The position numbers were made by a program, and so were the translations under genes. 64,000 nucleotides of DNA, from assembly GCA_943787185.1 (NCBI GenBank), contig CALSLL010000005.1, forward strand, positions 62,001-126,000. The letters are read 5' to 3'. Origin of the DNA: UBA10349 sp003485905 (GTDB lineage Bacteria > Pseudomonadota > Gammaproteobacteria > Arenicellales > Arenicellaceae). This document shows positions 16,586 to 26,325 of this stretch, one piece after another. The notes beneath the pieces are model-generated. The model had not been told where the DNA came from. It searched no databases and saw only the letters and a list, made by a program, of their open reading frames with translations. Each line of letters opens with the position of its first letter. Position 1 is the first letter of the stretch.

Positions 16586-17686
16586 ATGGATATGCCTGTT
16601 TTAAATAAAATTACTCATTTTTTTGACGCGCTTTCAGTTGCCGTGGTTGCCTGTGATCGTGACTTAAAAATACAGTATTTGAATTCCTCGGCTGAAGATT
16701 TGCTTGGTGTCAGTAGGGGTTCTGTTTCTGGGAGTGTGCTAATCGATATTATTGGTAAAGACGATTCTCGAATAGAGTCAGTTATACGCAAAGCATTAAA
16801 ATATGAACGGCGATATACGCTGAGGGAATACGAATACGAGACCTTGGGTCAGCGGATGATGTTCGATATTACGATCACTCCAACACTGGAAAAATTTGAT
16901 AGTTTCCTAATATTTGAGCTACATCGTACGGATAGATTGCAACGACTGGCGCGAGAAACGGAGCATTTAGAACGTCAAAAAAGTTATCGAACTATTATTC
17001 GTAGTGTTGCTCATGAGATCAAAAACCCACTTGGCGGAATACGAGGAGCTGCGCAACTTTTGGATGCTGAATTGGTCGAGCCTTCACAGCGCGAGTGTAC
17101 AGCGATTTTAATTCATGAGGCTGATCGTCTGACATCGATGCTGGATCGCTTTATGGGGGCGCGTCGAGCACCCAAGCAAGAATGGCTGAATATACACCGT
17201 GTATTAGAGCATGTGGCCAAATTACTGCTTACCGCGGGCGGTGATACCGTTACAGTCATTCGGGATTACGACCCGAGTCTCCCGAAAATATTGGGTGATG
17301 ACGAGCAATTGACGCAAGTAGTACTAAATATTGCAAAAAATGCCGTTGAGGCGCAAGGAGGGGCTGGCACAATCGGCTTTCGAACTCGCTCGGAATCCTC
17401 GTTCACAATTGATCGAAAATTACATCGTCAGGTGTTGTTGATTCAGATTTGGGATCATGGACCGGGAGTGCCTGAGGATATTGCTGATCACATTTTTGAC
17501 CCTACGGTGGGTGCAAACCCGTCTGGCAGTGGCCTGGGTCTATCGATCGCGCAAGAGCTATTGCAAAGGCAAGGCGGGTTAGTTGATCTGGATGAGTATA
17601 AAGGGAACACCTGCTTTAGAATTTATTTGCCCTTTCCCGATGGTAATTCAGTAGACGTAAGAACAATTAAGGTGGATGAGTTATGA
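16586..17686 (+). CDS. glnL: Nitrogen regulation sensor kinase NtrB
   Basis: Soluble histidine kinase/phosphatase that, with PII protein, sets NtrC phosphorylation by nitrogen status. From the ATG at 16586 it has 366 residues: an N-terminal PAS domain (ALSVAVVACDRDLKIQYLN), the H-box SVAHEIKNPLGGIRGAAQL with His143, the N-box VVLNIAKNAVEAQGG, then WDHGPGVP and GSGLGLSIAQELL. A TTG at 16553 would add 11 residues but would place the NtrC operator inside the coding region. The last four bases overlap the glnG start (ATGA). Confidence 0.96.
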   Translation: MDMPVLNKITHFFDALSVAVVACDRDLKIQYLNSSAEDLLGVSRGSVSGSVLIDIIGKDDSRIESVIRKALKYERRYTLREYEYETLGQRMMFDITITPTLEKFDSFLIFELHRTDRLQRLARETEHLERQKSYRTIIRSVAHEIKNPLGGIRGAAQLLDAELVEPSQRECTAILIHEADRLTSMLDRFMGARRAPKQEWLNIHRVLEHVAKLLLTAGGDTVTVIRDYDPSLPKILGDDEQLTQVVLNIAKNAVEAQGGAGTIGFRTRSESSFTIDRKLHRQVLLIQIWDHGPGVPEDIADHIFDPTVGANPSGSGLGLSIAQELLQRQGGLVDLDEYKGNTCFRIYLPFPDGNSVDVRTIKVDEL

Positions 17687-19077
17687 GTGATGTATGGGTT
17701 GTAGATGACGATGACTCTATTCGTTGGGTATTAAGTAGGGCGTTAGAGAAAACGGGTGTGGATGTTCGGCAATTTAGTGATGCCGAAAGTGTAATCGCTG
17801 CGTTGAAGATGTCTACGCCGCGTGTCTTAATGACCGATATTCGTATGGGTAAGATGTCGGGGCTAGATCTTGCCGACCATTTGGCTGAATTTCATCCCGA
17901 TATGCCAGTTATCATAATGACCGCTCATACTGACCTAGATAGCGCTCTAGCATCCTACCAAACTGGGGCGTTCGAATACCTACCGAAGCCTTTTGATTTG
18001 CAAGATGCAACAGATCTTGTTGCCCGAGCGATGGAGCAGACCGTTTCGAGTTCAGAGCACGCTATTGTTAGTGGCTCGGTGGATCAAAATTTTATTGGTG
18101 AAGCTAAAGCGATGCAAGAAGTCTTTCGAGCAATTGGTCGGCTGGCTAAATCAAATATCAATGTTTTAATTCGAGGACAGTCCGGTACCGGTAAAGAGCT
18201 TGTCGCGAGTGTATTACATAGTAGTAGCCCTCGGTCTAATAAACCATTTGTTGCAATAAACACTGCCGCAATACCCGCTGAATTGCTTGAGTCTGAATTA
18301 TTCGGGCACGAGAAAGGTGCCTTCACCGGGGCAGTAGAGAAACGCATAGGAAGATTTGAGCAGGCTAGTGGTGGGACGCTTTTTTTAGACGAAATTGGTG
18401 ATATGCCCGCGGAGCTACAGACTCGATTGCTGCGGGTGTTATCTGATAAGCGCTTTTATAGAGTTGGCGGTAGAGATTTAATATCAGTTGATGTTCGAGT
18501 TCTAGCGGCGACAAATCAAGACTTGGAGGCACGGGTTAAAGATGGGCGATTCCGTGAGGATCTTTACCACCGGCTAAATGTAATACGCATAGATATTCCG
18601 ACCTTGAGTCAACGAGCTGAAGATATACCCATACTTGCAACTCGATTTCTGAAATCTTCAGCCGCTGAATTAGAGGTCGATGAAAAGTTATTGTCTAGTG
18701 CTTCGATTGCAGTAATGAAAGATTACTCTTGGCCAGGTAATGTGCGTCAGCTAGAAAATGTATGCCGTTGGATAACCGTGATGGCGCCGGGTTCTATAGT
18801 CGATGTGGATGACCTGCCACCAGAGATTCTCGAGCCGGACGATAAAATTAAGCCAAATATAAATGATTGGGAAGTGGCCCTAAGTGAATTGGCCCGTCAG
18901 AAACTAAATTTGGGAGAAGAAAATATCCTTGCGGAATTGACGCCGCGGTTCGAGGGTCTTATGTTGAAAGCGGCACTACAATACACAGGTGGACGTCGGC
19001 AAGATGCTGCTAGGCGTTTAGGTTGGGGTAGAAACACATTAACTCGTAAACTCAAAGAATTGAGAATTGAGAGTTGA
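17683..19077 (+). CDS. glnG: Nitrogen regulation response regulator NtrC
   Basis: Sigma54-dependent activator of 464 residues. The receiver domain has phospho-accepting Asp52 (LMTDIRMGKMSG, where Gly replaces the usual Pro after IRM) and Lys102. The AAA+ domain has Walker A GQSGTGKE at 165-172, the sigma54-contacting GAFTGA at 212-217 and LFLDEIGDMP. The Fis-type HTH is at the C-terminus (GGRRQDAARRLGWGRNTLTRKL). It overlaps glnL by 4 bp. The NtrC dyads at glnA and glnL in this window are its expected targets. Confidence 0.97.
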   Translation: MSDVWVVDDDDSIRWVLSRALEKTGVDVRQFSDAESVIAALKMSTPRVLMTDIRMGKMSGLDLADHLAEFHPDMPVIIMTAHTDLDSALASYQTGAFEYLPKPFDLQDATDLVARAMEQTVSSSEHAIVSGSVDQNFIGEAKAMQEVFRAIGRLAKSNINVLIRGQSGTGKELVASVLHSSSPRSNKPFVAINTAAIPAELLESELFGHEKGAFTGAVEKRIGRFEQASGGTLFLDEIGDMPAELQTRLLRVLSDKRFYRVGGRDLISVDVRVLAATNQDLEARVKDGRFREDLYHRLNVIRIDIPTLSQRAEDIPILATRFLKSSAAELEVDEKLLSSASIAVMKDYSWPGNVRQLENVCRWITVMAPGSIVDVDDLPPEILEPDDKIKPNINDWEVALSELARQKLNLGEENILAELTPRFEGLMLKAALQYTGGRRQDAARRLGWGRNTLTRKLKELRIES

Positions 19078-19156
19078 CGTGGACTAGTTATCCGAGTTAA
19101 CTCTGGTTTATATTTCTGGGCGTTGAAGCCTATTTTAATCTGGGGATTTTTATACT

Positions 19157-19828
19157 ATGCCAAGAGCTAGCATCGCATTTCTTATCAGCTTGTTTATCTG
19201 TATGCAGGCGTCTGCCGAAACTCTGTATGTGTCGGATGTGTTGAGAATTACCGTCAGAACCGGGCCGACAACTGACAATGAGATTATTGAAATGGTTGCT
19301 AGTGGCGATGTGTTGGAAACTACTGGTGAGGAAGCTGATGGATGGTTTCCAGTTCGTACGGCGAAGGGAACAGAGGGCTTCGCTATGTCGCGCTTTCTAG
19401 TGAGCGAACCCATTGCGCGGGACCAACTTGCTGATTTACAAGTACAACTAGAGAGTTTGCAAGCGGAGCCTGAGTCTCTGCAGGCGACCATGGTACAAGT
19501 TCAAAATGAGAATAGAAATTTGTCTATTCAGAACGATGAACTATCGCTTGAGGTTCAGCAAATGGCCGAGAGCTTGTCGTCTATTACGGATATTTCTTCT
19601 AACTCGTTATCGATTGTTGCCGAACGCGACGAGTTACGAGAAGAGCGTGACAAATTACTATTAGAGTTGGACGAGGCTCGAATGGAAAATTCAGTTCTAG
19701 AAGACCAGTCAGATAAAAAGTGGGCGATGGTCGGTGCGGGCGTGTTATTTATTGGTATTATCTTGGGGTTAATATTGCCTGGCTTGAAGTCGAGACGTCG
19801 TTCTAGCTGGTCTTCGTCTTCATTCTGA
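19157..19828 (+). CDS. SH3 domain and membrane-anchor protein (TIGR04211-like)
   Basis: Envelope protein of 223 residues. A signal peptide (AFLISLFICMQASA) is followed by a bacterial SH3 domain (about 22-85, with VRTGPTTDNEIIEMVASGD), a long coiled coil rich in Glu, Gln and Leu (about 90-180) and one C-terminal membrane span (VGAGVLFIGIILGLILPGL) followed by an Arg/Ser-rich tail. This domain order matches the YgiM/TIGR04211 family. The SH3 module probably contacts peptidoglycan in the periplasm, but the physiological role is not established. It follows glnG by 79 bp with no clear link to nitrogen control. Confidence 0.85.
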   Translation: MPRASIAFLISLFICMQASAETLYVSDVLRITVRTGPTTDNEIIEMVASGDVLETTGEEADGWFPVRTAKGTEGFAMSRFLVSEPIARDQLADLQVQLESLQAEPESLQATMVQVQNENRNLSIQNDELSLEVQQMAESLSSITDISSNSLSIVAERDELREERDKLLLELDEARMENSVLEDQSDKKWAMVGAGVLFIGIILGLILPGLKSRRRSSWSSSSF

Positions 19829-19886
19829 GAGTTTTGGCGGTAACCGCGCCAACTTAAACAGCCGGGCCTTTGTATGTAATTAGTCT

Positions 19887-20891
19887 TTAGCGATTGGCCT
19901 CGATAAGTTCGCATATTAGCTTTGCGTGAACGTCGCTGTCGTTTAAACAAGGGATGTAGTTAAAATTTGTACCACCGCTATCAAGGAAATACGCTCGGTT
20001 TTCTTGATCAATTTCTTCCAGTGTTTCTAGGCAGTCGACCGAAAACCCTGGGCAGATAACATCCACACTTTTGATGCCTTTGTCTGGCAGAGTTTGTAGT
20101 GTTTTGTCGCAGTATGGCTGTAACCAGGGTTCTCGTCCAAAGCGAGATTGGTACACTAGTTGCCATTCGTTAGCTTTGAGCCCAAGGGCTTCGGCGATAA
20201 GGCGACTGCTAGTCTCGCAATGCTGGGCATACGGGTCTCCATTGCTTATGTATCGTTGTGGAATGCCATGGAATGAAAATAAAAGTAACTCAGATTTCGT
20301 ATTACTCTTCCAGTGCTCCAGAATAGAGTTCGCTATGGCCTCAATATAGGCTGGATGTTGGTGATACTCGCTTATAAAACTGAACGATGGCAGCCATCGT
20401 TGTTTGGTGTAGGTTTGAGCGATGGCATCAAATGTCGACGCGGACGTGCTCGCTGAATACTGTGGATACATCGGCAGCACGATAAGTTTTCTATAGCCTT
20501 CATCATGAATAGCTTTTAGCGTCTTTTCAATTGACGGGTTGCCATATCGCATTGCAAGAAATGCTTGTTGGTCTTCGCCTAAATGTCGGTTTACATTTTC
20601 GGTTAGGTGTTTGCTAGCCACCAACAGGGGTGAGCCTTGTTCTGTCCATACCTTTCGGTAAGCGGCAGCACTTTTGGGAGAACGAAAGTTTATAATTATT
20701 ACGTTTAGAATTATTTTCCATAGTATTCGTGGAAATTCAACGACTCTGGGATCCGATAAAAATTCGGCTAAATATTTTCTCAGTCCCGGACATACCGGCC
20801 GGTCCGGCGTTCCCAAATTGGTTATTAGTACCGCGGTGCGTTCGTGTGCTGCGCCAAAGTCCTTATTACTACCATAGTAGTTATTGACCAT
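19887..20891 (-). CDS. hemH: Ferrochelatase
   Basis: Inserts ferrous iron into protoporphyrin IX, the last step of protoheme synthesis, at the membrane surface. The product has 334 residues with AVLITNLGTPDRP near the start, KLIVLPMYPQYSASTSAS, the active-site FSFHGIPQRYISNGDPY with the catalytic His, and CPGFSVDCLETLEEI containing the conserved Glu residues. It is convergent with the SH3-anchor gene (58 bp apart) and follows nadA on the same strand by 45 bp. Confidence 0.96.
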   Translation of the reverse strand: MVNNYYGSNKDFGAAHERTAVLITNLGTPDRPVCPGLRKYLAEFLSDPRVVEFPRILWKIILNVIIINFRSPKSAAAYRKVWTEQGSPLLVASKHLTENVNRHLGEDQQAFLAMRYGNPSIEKTLKAIHDEGYRKLIVLPMYPQYSASTSASTFDAIAQTYTKQRWLPSFSFISEYHQHPAYIEAIANSILEHWKSNTKSELLLFSFHGIPQRYISNGDPYAQHCETSSRLIAEALGLKANEWQLVYQSRFGREPWLQPYCDKTLQTLPDKGIKSVDVICPGFSVDCLETLEEIDQENRAYFLDSGGTNFNYIPCLNDSDVHAKLICELIEANR

Positions 20892-20936
20892 ATCGACTAT
20901 CGGTTCCTAATGCAGAGGGCAGGGTTACGAAGAGTG

Positions 20937-22028
20937 CTACGCATTACCGGTAACTTTAACCGTTGGGTGGATGTGCTCGCGTGCAAAATCAACCATACGC
21001 TTTAGCGAGACTTCTGCCTGAGCTCTTATACCTTCGTCTATTGTGATTTCGTTCTGTCCTGTTTTCAGTACGTTATAAAGGCGCTGAAGATCATTCATTT
21101 TCATCCATGGGCATTGCGCGCAGCTAATACAAGTTGCGCCATCGCCTGCTGTTGGTGCTGCAAAAAACTCCTTATCAGGAGATACCTGCTTCATTTTGTG
21201 AAAGATGCCCTCTTCTGTCGCCACGATAAATTGCTTGTTTGGTAGCTCTGCGCTTGCCGAGAGAAGACGACTAGTTGAGCCGACTACGTCAGCAAGATGG
21301 ACAACGCTAGCAGCGGACTCAGGGTGGACTAATACCGCGGCTTCCGGGAATTCTTTTTTCATTTGTTCTAAGGCTTGTGCCTTAAACTCTTCGTGCACAA
21401 TGCAAGACCCTTGCCACATCATCATATCAGCACCAGTTTCTCGCTCGATATAGCCACCCAAAAATCGGTCAGGTGCCCAGAGTATTTTTTCACCCTTTTC
21501 TTTTAGGTAGGTGCAAACTTCTAGGGCGATGGATGAAGTGACAACCCAGTCTGCACGGGCCTTTACCGCAGCACTGGTATTGGCGTAGACAACGACGGTT
21601 CTATCAGGGTGTTGATCACAGAATGCCGAAAACTCTTCTATAGGACAGCCTATATCGAGAGAACACTCAGCTTCATCTTCGATCAACAGAATTCGTTTTT
21701 CTGGGCTTAATATCTTTGCGGTTTCCCCCATAAATCTTACCCCGGCAACAATTACCGTTGCAGCTTCGTGTTCAAAACCAAAGCGGGCCATCTCCAGCGA
21801 GTCTGCGACTGTTCCACCAGTTGCGTCTGCTAAATCTTGCAATTCGTCATCTACATAGTAGTGAGCGACAAGCACTGCATCTTGCTCTATGAGTAGCTTT
21901 TTAATTTCTGTCAAAAGCGCCTGCTTTTCGGACTCATCTATCGCCGTATGGTTAATATTACGTGCACCTTGAGCGGTGTCATTAATTAGGGCTTCTAATT
22001 TCTTTGGCGTATTTACTGCTTGGTTCAT
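20937..22028 (-). CDS. nadA: Quinolinate synthase A
   Basis: Condenses iminoaspartate with dihydroxyacetone phosphate to quinolinate in de novo NAD synthesis, using a [4Fe-4S] cluster. The product has 363 residues, with AHYYVDDELQDLADATGG, VRFMGETAKILSPEK, CSLDIGCPIEEF, HPESAASVVHLAD and the cluster-region motif ATCISCAQCPWMKMNDL. nadB is not in the window. The upstream 154 bp to the divergent HAD region show no clear NAD-responsive operator. Confidence 0.97.
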   Translation of the reverse strand: MNQAVNTPKKLEALINDTAQGARNINHTAIDESEKQALLTEIKKLLIEQDAVLVAHYYVDDELQDLADATGGTVADSLEMARFGFEHEAATVIVAGVRFMGETAKILSPEKRILLIEDEAECSLDIGCPIEEFSAFCDQHPDRTVVVYANTSAAVKARADWVVTSSIALEVCTYLKEKGEKILWAPDRFLGGYIERETGADMMMWQGSCIVHEEFKAQALEQMKKEFPEAAVLVHPESAASVVHLADVVGSTSRLLSASAELPNKQFIVATEEGIFHKMKQVSPDKEFFAAPTAGDGATCISCAQCPWMKMNDLQRLYNVLKTGQNEITIDEGIRAQAEVSLKRMVDFAREHIHPTVKVTGNA

Positions 22029-22260
22029 CGAGCGGTCTCCTGAAACAAATAAACCGTATGCTAAGTCGTTTAAGTCGAGTTGGGTGCGGATTGCTATTAT
22101 TAATCTCTACCGGTCCAATGATATCCGGCTAATCAAAAACAAGCATGTAAAAATAGCATTTTTGATGCTCACATTGTGAAATATGGATCGATGTGTAATC
22201 AAGCGTCGTCTATATCAAGATATACTCCAGTACCAATTAAGGCATAAAAATAAGTTTAGA

Positions 22261-22947
22261 ATGTTTGATCCGGTAGATGTTGTTTGTTTTGATCTAGACG
22301 ACACATTGTGGCCGTGCAGGCCAGTATTAGAGCGTGCCGAGCAGACAGTATTTGAGTGGCTGTCCACACACTGCCCGGCAGTGACAGAAAAGTACTCGAG
22401 CTCTGGATTGGTAAAGCGTCGAATGGCGTACATGTCACAGCAAATGCATTTGCAGCACGATATGACGAGCATGCGATACAACTTTTTTATCGAGTTATTT
22501 AAAGATTTTGGGATACGTGATCCGGATTTTGCACGACAGGCCTTGAATATATTTAGATCGGCTCGCAATGAAGTCCAGCCGTTTGATGACGTAGTCCCAG
22601 CACTTAGAAAGTTGCAAAATAAGTATGTGCTTACGAGCTATTCAAATGGCAATGCACAGTTGGAGTCGACGGGACTAATGCCATATTTCGACGGTGCGCA
22701 TCTGTCTGAACATACGGGCTTTGCTAAGCCTAAAAGAGAAGCTTTCAACTGGTTAGTGTCTCATTATGAAACCGTTCCTCAGCGAATTTTGTTTGTAGGC
22801 GATGATGCCGGCAACGATATTGACGGGCCTCGTGACGCCGGTATGCAAGTTTGCTGGATTAATCGCACCTCCAGTTCATGGGAAAGCTCAAGTGCCGCAC
22901 CCGTTTCGGTCAGAAATCTGTTAGAGTTAGCCGCGTTTTTGGTCTGA
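22261..22947 (+). CDS. HAD-superfamily phosphatase (YigB/YjjG-like)
   Basis: HAD hydrolase of 228 residues from the ATG at 22261. The nucleophile motif FDLDDTLWP, the alpha-helical cap (about 20-100), motif II YSNGN, motif III Lys in GFAKPKREAF and motif IV VGDDAGNDIDGPRDAGM are all present. Similar enzymes include YigB, which dephosphorylates the riboflavin intermediate 5-amino-6-(5-phosphoribitylamino)uracil, and nucleotidase YjjG; the substrate here is undetermined. An in-frame ATG at 22183 would add 26 basic residues before the HAD motif and is less likely. It is probably co-transcribed with sohB. Confidence 0.85.
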   Translation: MFDPVDVVCFDLDDTLWPCRPVLERAEQTVFEWLSTHCPAVTEKYSSSGLVKRRMAYMSQQMHLQHDMTSMRYNFFIELFKDFGIRDPDFARQALNIFRSARNEVQPFDDVVPALRKLQNKYVLTSYSNGNAQLESTGLMPYFDGAHLSEHTGFAKPKREAFNWLVSHYETVPQRILFVGDDAGNDIDGPRDAGMQVCWINRTSSSWESSSAAPVSVRNLLELAAFLV

Positions 22948-22969
22948 GTTTTGTAGAGCGAGTCTTATT

Positions 22970-23950
22970 ATGGAGTTTTTATTTGAGTACGGCCTATTTG
23001 CCGCCAAAGTGGTAACAATACTGATTGGCATGGGGTTGTTGGCTGGTTTAATTGCGTCTTCTAAGCAGCAGAATGATGAGCCAGTGCTAGAGATTAAAGA
23101 TTTAAATAAGCGTCGTGCTCAAATGCGTGATGCGATGGCTGGTACCGTGCTTTCTAAAAAAGCCAATAAAGCTTTGGCTAAAAGTCAGAAGAAGACGGCT
23201 AAAGATGATGATAAGCAAGATCGGCCGAAAGTCTACGTGGTTGATTTTGATGGCGACATTAAAGCAAGTGGAGTGGAGACGCTTCGCGATGAAATCACTG
23301 CGATTCTTACCCTGGCAGAAGCTGAAGATGAGGTGGTTGTTCGATTGGATAACAGCGGTGGAATTGTGCATGAGCATGGCTTGGCGGCAAGCCAGCTGAA
23401 CCGTTTTAAGCAGGCGAATATAAATTTGACTGTTTGTGTCGATAAAGTGGCTGCAAGTGGCGGTTATATGATGGCCTGTGTGGCGGATAAAATTGTGGCG
23501 GCACCATTTGCAGTTATTGGTTCAATTGGAGTTTTGGCGCAGTTACCTAATTTCAATAAATTGCTGGGTAAAGCGGGTATTGACTACGAAGAACATACGG
23601 CCGGTGAATTCAAACGAACCGTTACTATCTTTGGAGAAAACACTGATGAAAAGCGAGCCAAGTTAAACGAACAACTGGAAGATACTCACACGCTTTTTAA
23701 GCAATTTGTTTTGGACAATAGGCCAAAATTGGATTTACAGAAGGTAGCTACCGGTGAGCATTGGTACGGTCAACAAGCTATTGATTTGGGCCTGGTTGAC
23801 GCTTTGGGGACGAGCGATGACTATCTCGCTGAAGCTTGTGATGCGGGCGCAGTATTTGAAATAGATATGATAGTTAAAGAAAAACTCGCCGATCGGCTTA
23901 TGTCTGGATTTGGTTCAAGATTCGATGCCTTGATGCAACGTTTTTATTAG
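22970..23950 (+). CDS. sohB: Inner-membrane S49 peptidase SohB
   Basis: Signal-peptide-peptidase-family serine protease of 326 residues. An N-terminal membrane span (about 10-29) is followed by a Lys-rich linker (about 60-85) and the S49 core with a Ser163/Lys215 catalytic dyad: KVAASGGYMMAC and TAGEFKRTVTIFG. GSIGVLAQLPNFNKLL is typical of SohB rather than SppA. It begins 22 bp after the HAD phosphatase. The stop codon lies inside the left arm of a 16-bp inverted repeat. Confidence 0.95.
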   Translation: MEFLFEYGLFAAKVVTILIGMGLLAGLIASSKQQNDEPVLEIKDLNKRRAQMRDAMAGTVLSKKANKALAKSQKKTAKDDDKQDRPKVYVVDFDGDIKASGVETLRDEITAILTLAEAEDEVVVRLDNSGGIVHEHGLAASQLNRFKQANINLTVCVDKVAASGGYMMACVADKIVAAPFAVIGSIGVLAQLPNFNKLLGKAGIDYEEHTAGEFKRTVTIFGENTDEKRAKLNEQLEDTHTLFKQFVLDNRPKLDLQKVATGEHWYGQQAIDLGLVDALGTSDDYLAEACDAGAVFEIDMIVKEKLADRLMSGFGSRFDALMQRFY

Positions 23951-23983
23951 CTATATAACTATAACTGAGCTAATAAAAACGTT
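23937..23983. terminator. Long AT-rich inverted repeat between convergent sohB and prc
   Basis: AACGTTTTTATTAGCT (23937-23952) and AGCTAATAAAAACGTT (23968-23983) are perfectly complementary over 16 bp with a 15-base loop. The left arm spans the sohB stop codon. Being symmetric and placed between converging genes, it can act as a bidirectional terminator, although the T run is inside the stem rather than after it. Confidence 0.6.
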
Positions 23984-24039
23984 AGTGATATGTAGATTCA
24001 AATAACAGCGTCCAAATTGCAGCATCGGGATGTGTGGTG

Positions 24040-26208
24040 TTATTCGACCACGTTCTGACTAATTTCTGAGGCACTGGAGGAAGTGCTGTTTAAGGCGCTA
24101 CCATTAATTGTGTTTTCGGCAGTTAGCTTATCAATCGAAAGGTCATCTATTAGGATTTTAGCGGCTTCAGCGTGAATGACTTTGTTCCAGTGCTCGTCAC
24201 CATTGGGAAGTTCATTTCCTTCTTCGTCGATAGTATCTAGCGTGACGCTCTCGAGGTTTAGCGAATTTCGATACGTGTTTAAACGAGACAAACGATCACG
24301 CTCCATATTTTCACGGTCTTGTACGCGGGTGCTCTCAACTAACGATAGTGTTTTTAAGTCGCGTGTTTCCTGTGACGCCATATTAGCTTCTCGTAAATAG
24401 ACGAAAGCCGGGTCGTTTTCTGTTCGAGCGATATGTTTTTGTTTTAGTTGCTCGTTGTTGGAATTTATTATCCGATTACCTCTATATTTGGCTGGTTTTA
24501 TTAATGCCCAAGGTAAGGCGTTTTCTAGAGCTTGCTCACCATAAACTTCGTCGCTCTCACCTAGATCTAGCTCTATGTCGGGTTCAACACCTCGATTCTG
24601 TGTGCTATTCCCAGAAATCCGAAAAAACTGTGCCGTGGTAAATTTAAATTGACCGAGTTCCTCGTCCTCTCTTAGAACCTGACTAAGATCTATTAACTGT
24701 TGCACGGTGCCTTTGCCGTAGGTTCTCTCTCCGATCAGCAATCCTCTTCCGTAGTCTTGGATAGCACCAGCAAAAATTTCGGACGCCGAAGCACTGTAAC
24801 GATTAATAAGGACTGCCAATGGCCCATCGTAAACAATTGATTTATCGGGATCTTGTTTAACGGCTATTTTCTCATTTGAAGAACGTATTTGAACAATTGG
24901 ACCAGATTCAACAAATAGGCCAGTAAGGCTGGTAGCTTCTTCCAGAGACCCACCCCCATTATTACGTAAGTCGATAATCAATCCGTCAATGCTTCCGGGC
25001 TCGATGGCTTCGAGTAGGCGCTGCACGTCGCGAGTGCTACTTCGAAAATCTTTTTCGTTTGCGGCACGTGCATCGAAGTCAGAATAGAACGAAGGAATTG
25101 ATATTATTGCGAGCTTTCGAGTACCAGCCCCATCCGGAATTTCAATATCGGTTCTTTTGGCGGCTTGTTCTTCCAATTTAATTTTATCTCTAACTAGCTC
25201 TAGTAATTCGGGAGCTGATCCCGGTGGGGAAGCTTTTGGTAACACTTCAAGCCGCACAACAGAGCCCTTGGACCCTCGAATCATGTCGACCACATCCATT
25301 AATCGCCAACCAATTACATTGATCATATCCTCGGCTTCTGCGCTGCCAAGTGACCCTTGACCAACTCCGACAATACGATCTTCTGCGTGTAGGCCATTGC
25401 TTTCATCTGCTGGGCCACCCGGAATAACCCTGTTTACGACAACGTAGTCCAGATCTGTTTCAAGTGCTGCGCCGATTCCTTCCAACGATAAGGATAATCG
25501 AATGCGAAAGTTCTCAGCGGTACGTTTAGAGAAGTAGCTGGTATGCGGCTCGACTTCGAGCGAGTAGGCGTTCATGAATATTTCAAACACGTCATCCGCG
25601 ACCATCTGGTGTATTCGATCAGCCTGCCGCTCGTAGCGTGCGGAAAGCAAACCAATAATTTCTTCAGGCTCCGTTTCGCTAAGTTTTAGGTTTAGCACAT
25701 CGTTCTTAACACGCTGCCGCCAATAATTATCCAGCTCCATGGTGGTGTTAAACCAGTTGGACTCATCGCTGCGAATAGGAAGCTCTTCTTGTTTGGTAAA
25801 ATCGAATTCCAAATCTAAAGTGCTAGTTGCGATTTTTGCACGTTGATCCACTCTAGAACGAAATGTTTTAAAAATCTCAAATGCAGGTGACACATCTGAG
25901 TCTTTAAGGCTGTCATCAAGACGCGTGCTGTACCTTTCAAATGAAGCGATATCCTGAGCTGTAAAGTACACTTTTGTCGGGTCGAGGCTTTCAAGATAGC
26001 GATTCAATAATCGGTTAGAAAGTGTGTCGTTAAGCGCTATAGGGCGATAATGGTATTGACTGGTGATTCCTAATACGCCTTCGATTGCCTTGGCCATATC
26101 CGGTGTTACCGTTAGGTCCGCCTCAGCTACGCGCTCTACTTTTGCGGACGCAGTTGAAATTATGATTTGGCCGACAAGCAGCGTAATTATAAGTATTATT
26201 TTTTTCAT
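24040..26208 (-). CDS. prc: Tail-specific protease (C-terminal processing peptidase)
   Basis: Periplasmic S41A protease of 722 residues from the ATG at 26206-26208. It is preceded in frame by a TTG that would add 12 residues before the signal peptide (KKIILIITLLVGQIIISTASA). After an N-terminal domain comes a PDZ domain (about 235-330 with RVIPGGPADESNGL), then the protease core with RYSASASEIFAGA (Ser476) and TYGKGTVQQ (Lys499), and a C-terminal DUF3340-like region. The length and the Prc-type long N- and C-terminal extensions distinguish it from short CtpA. It trims lipoproteins and murein hydrolases in relatives. It lies downstream of the glutaredoxin-like gene, separated by a nested inverted repeat. 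Confidence 0.95.
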   Translation of the reverse strand: MKKIILIITLLVGQIIISTASAKVERVAEADLTVTPDMAKAIEGVLGITSQYHYRPIALNDTLSNRLLNRYLESLDPTKVYFTAQDIASFERYSTRLDDSLKDSDVSPAFEIFKTFRSRVDQRAKIATSTLDLEFDFTKQEELPIRSDESNWFNTTMELDNYWRQRVKNDVLNLKLSETEPEEIIGLLSARYERQADRIHQMVADDVFEIFMNAYSLEVEPHTSYFSKRTAENFRIRLSLSLEGIGAALETDLDYVVVNRVIPGGPADESNGLHAEDRIVGVGQGSLGSAEAEDMINVIGWRLMDVVDMIRGSKGSVVRLEVLPKASPPGSAPELLELVRDKIKLEEQAAKRTDIEIPDGAGTRKLAIISIPSFYSDFDARAANEKDFRSSTRDVQRLLEAIEPGSIDGLIIDLRNNGGGSLEEATSLTGLFVESGPIVQIRSSNEKIAVKQDPDKSIVYDGPLAVLINRYSASASEIFAGAIQDYGRGLLIGERTYGKGTVQQLIDLSQVLREDEELGQFKFTTAQFFRISGNSTQNRGVEPDIELDLGESDEVYGEQALENALPWALIKPAKYRGNRIINSNNEQLKQKHIARTENDPAFVYLREANMASQETRDLKTLSLVESTRVQDRENMERDRLSRLNTYRNSLNLESVTLDTIDEEGNELPNGDEHWNKVIHAEAAKILIDDLSIDKLTAENTINGSALNSTSSSASEISQNVVE

Positions 26209-26228
26209 AATATTGAGTTTGAGTTTCC

Positions 26229-26323
26229 CTACGAAGATTGTCAATTAACAGTAAAGTAATGCTACTTTATTCGTGGTGGCTTATTTGAGTGAAGTTAACT
26301 ATCTAAGACGTTAATCTTCGTAG
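26229..26323. repeat. Nested inverted repeats upstream of prc
   Basis: CTACGAAGATT (26229-26239) and AATCTTCGTAG (26313-26323) form an 11-bp perfect outer repeat. Inside it TTAAC and GTTAA pair, and TAAAGTA-ATGC-TACTTTA (26252-26269) makes a 7-bp hairpin. The element fills the gap between the glutaredoxin-like gene and prc almost exactly. It could be a structured leader of prc, a terminator, or a small miniature element. Confidence 0.5.
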
Positions 26324-26325
26324 CG

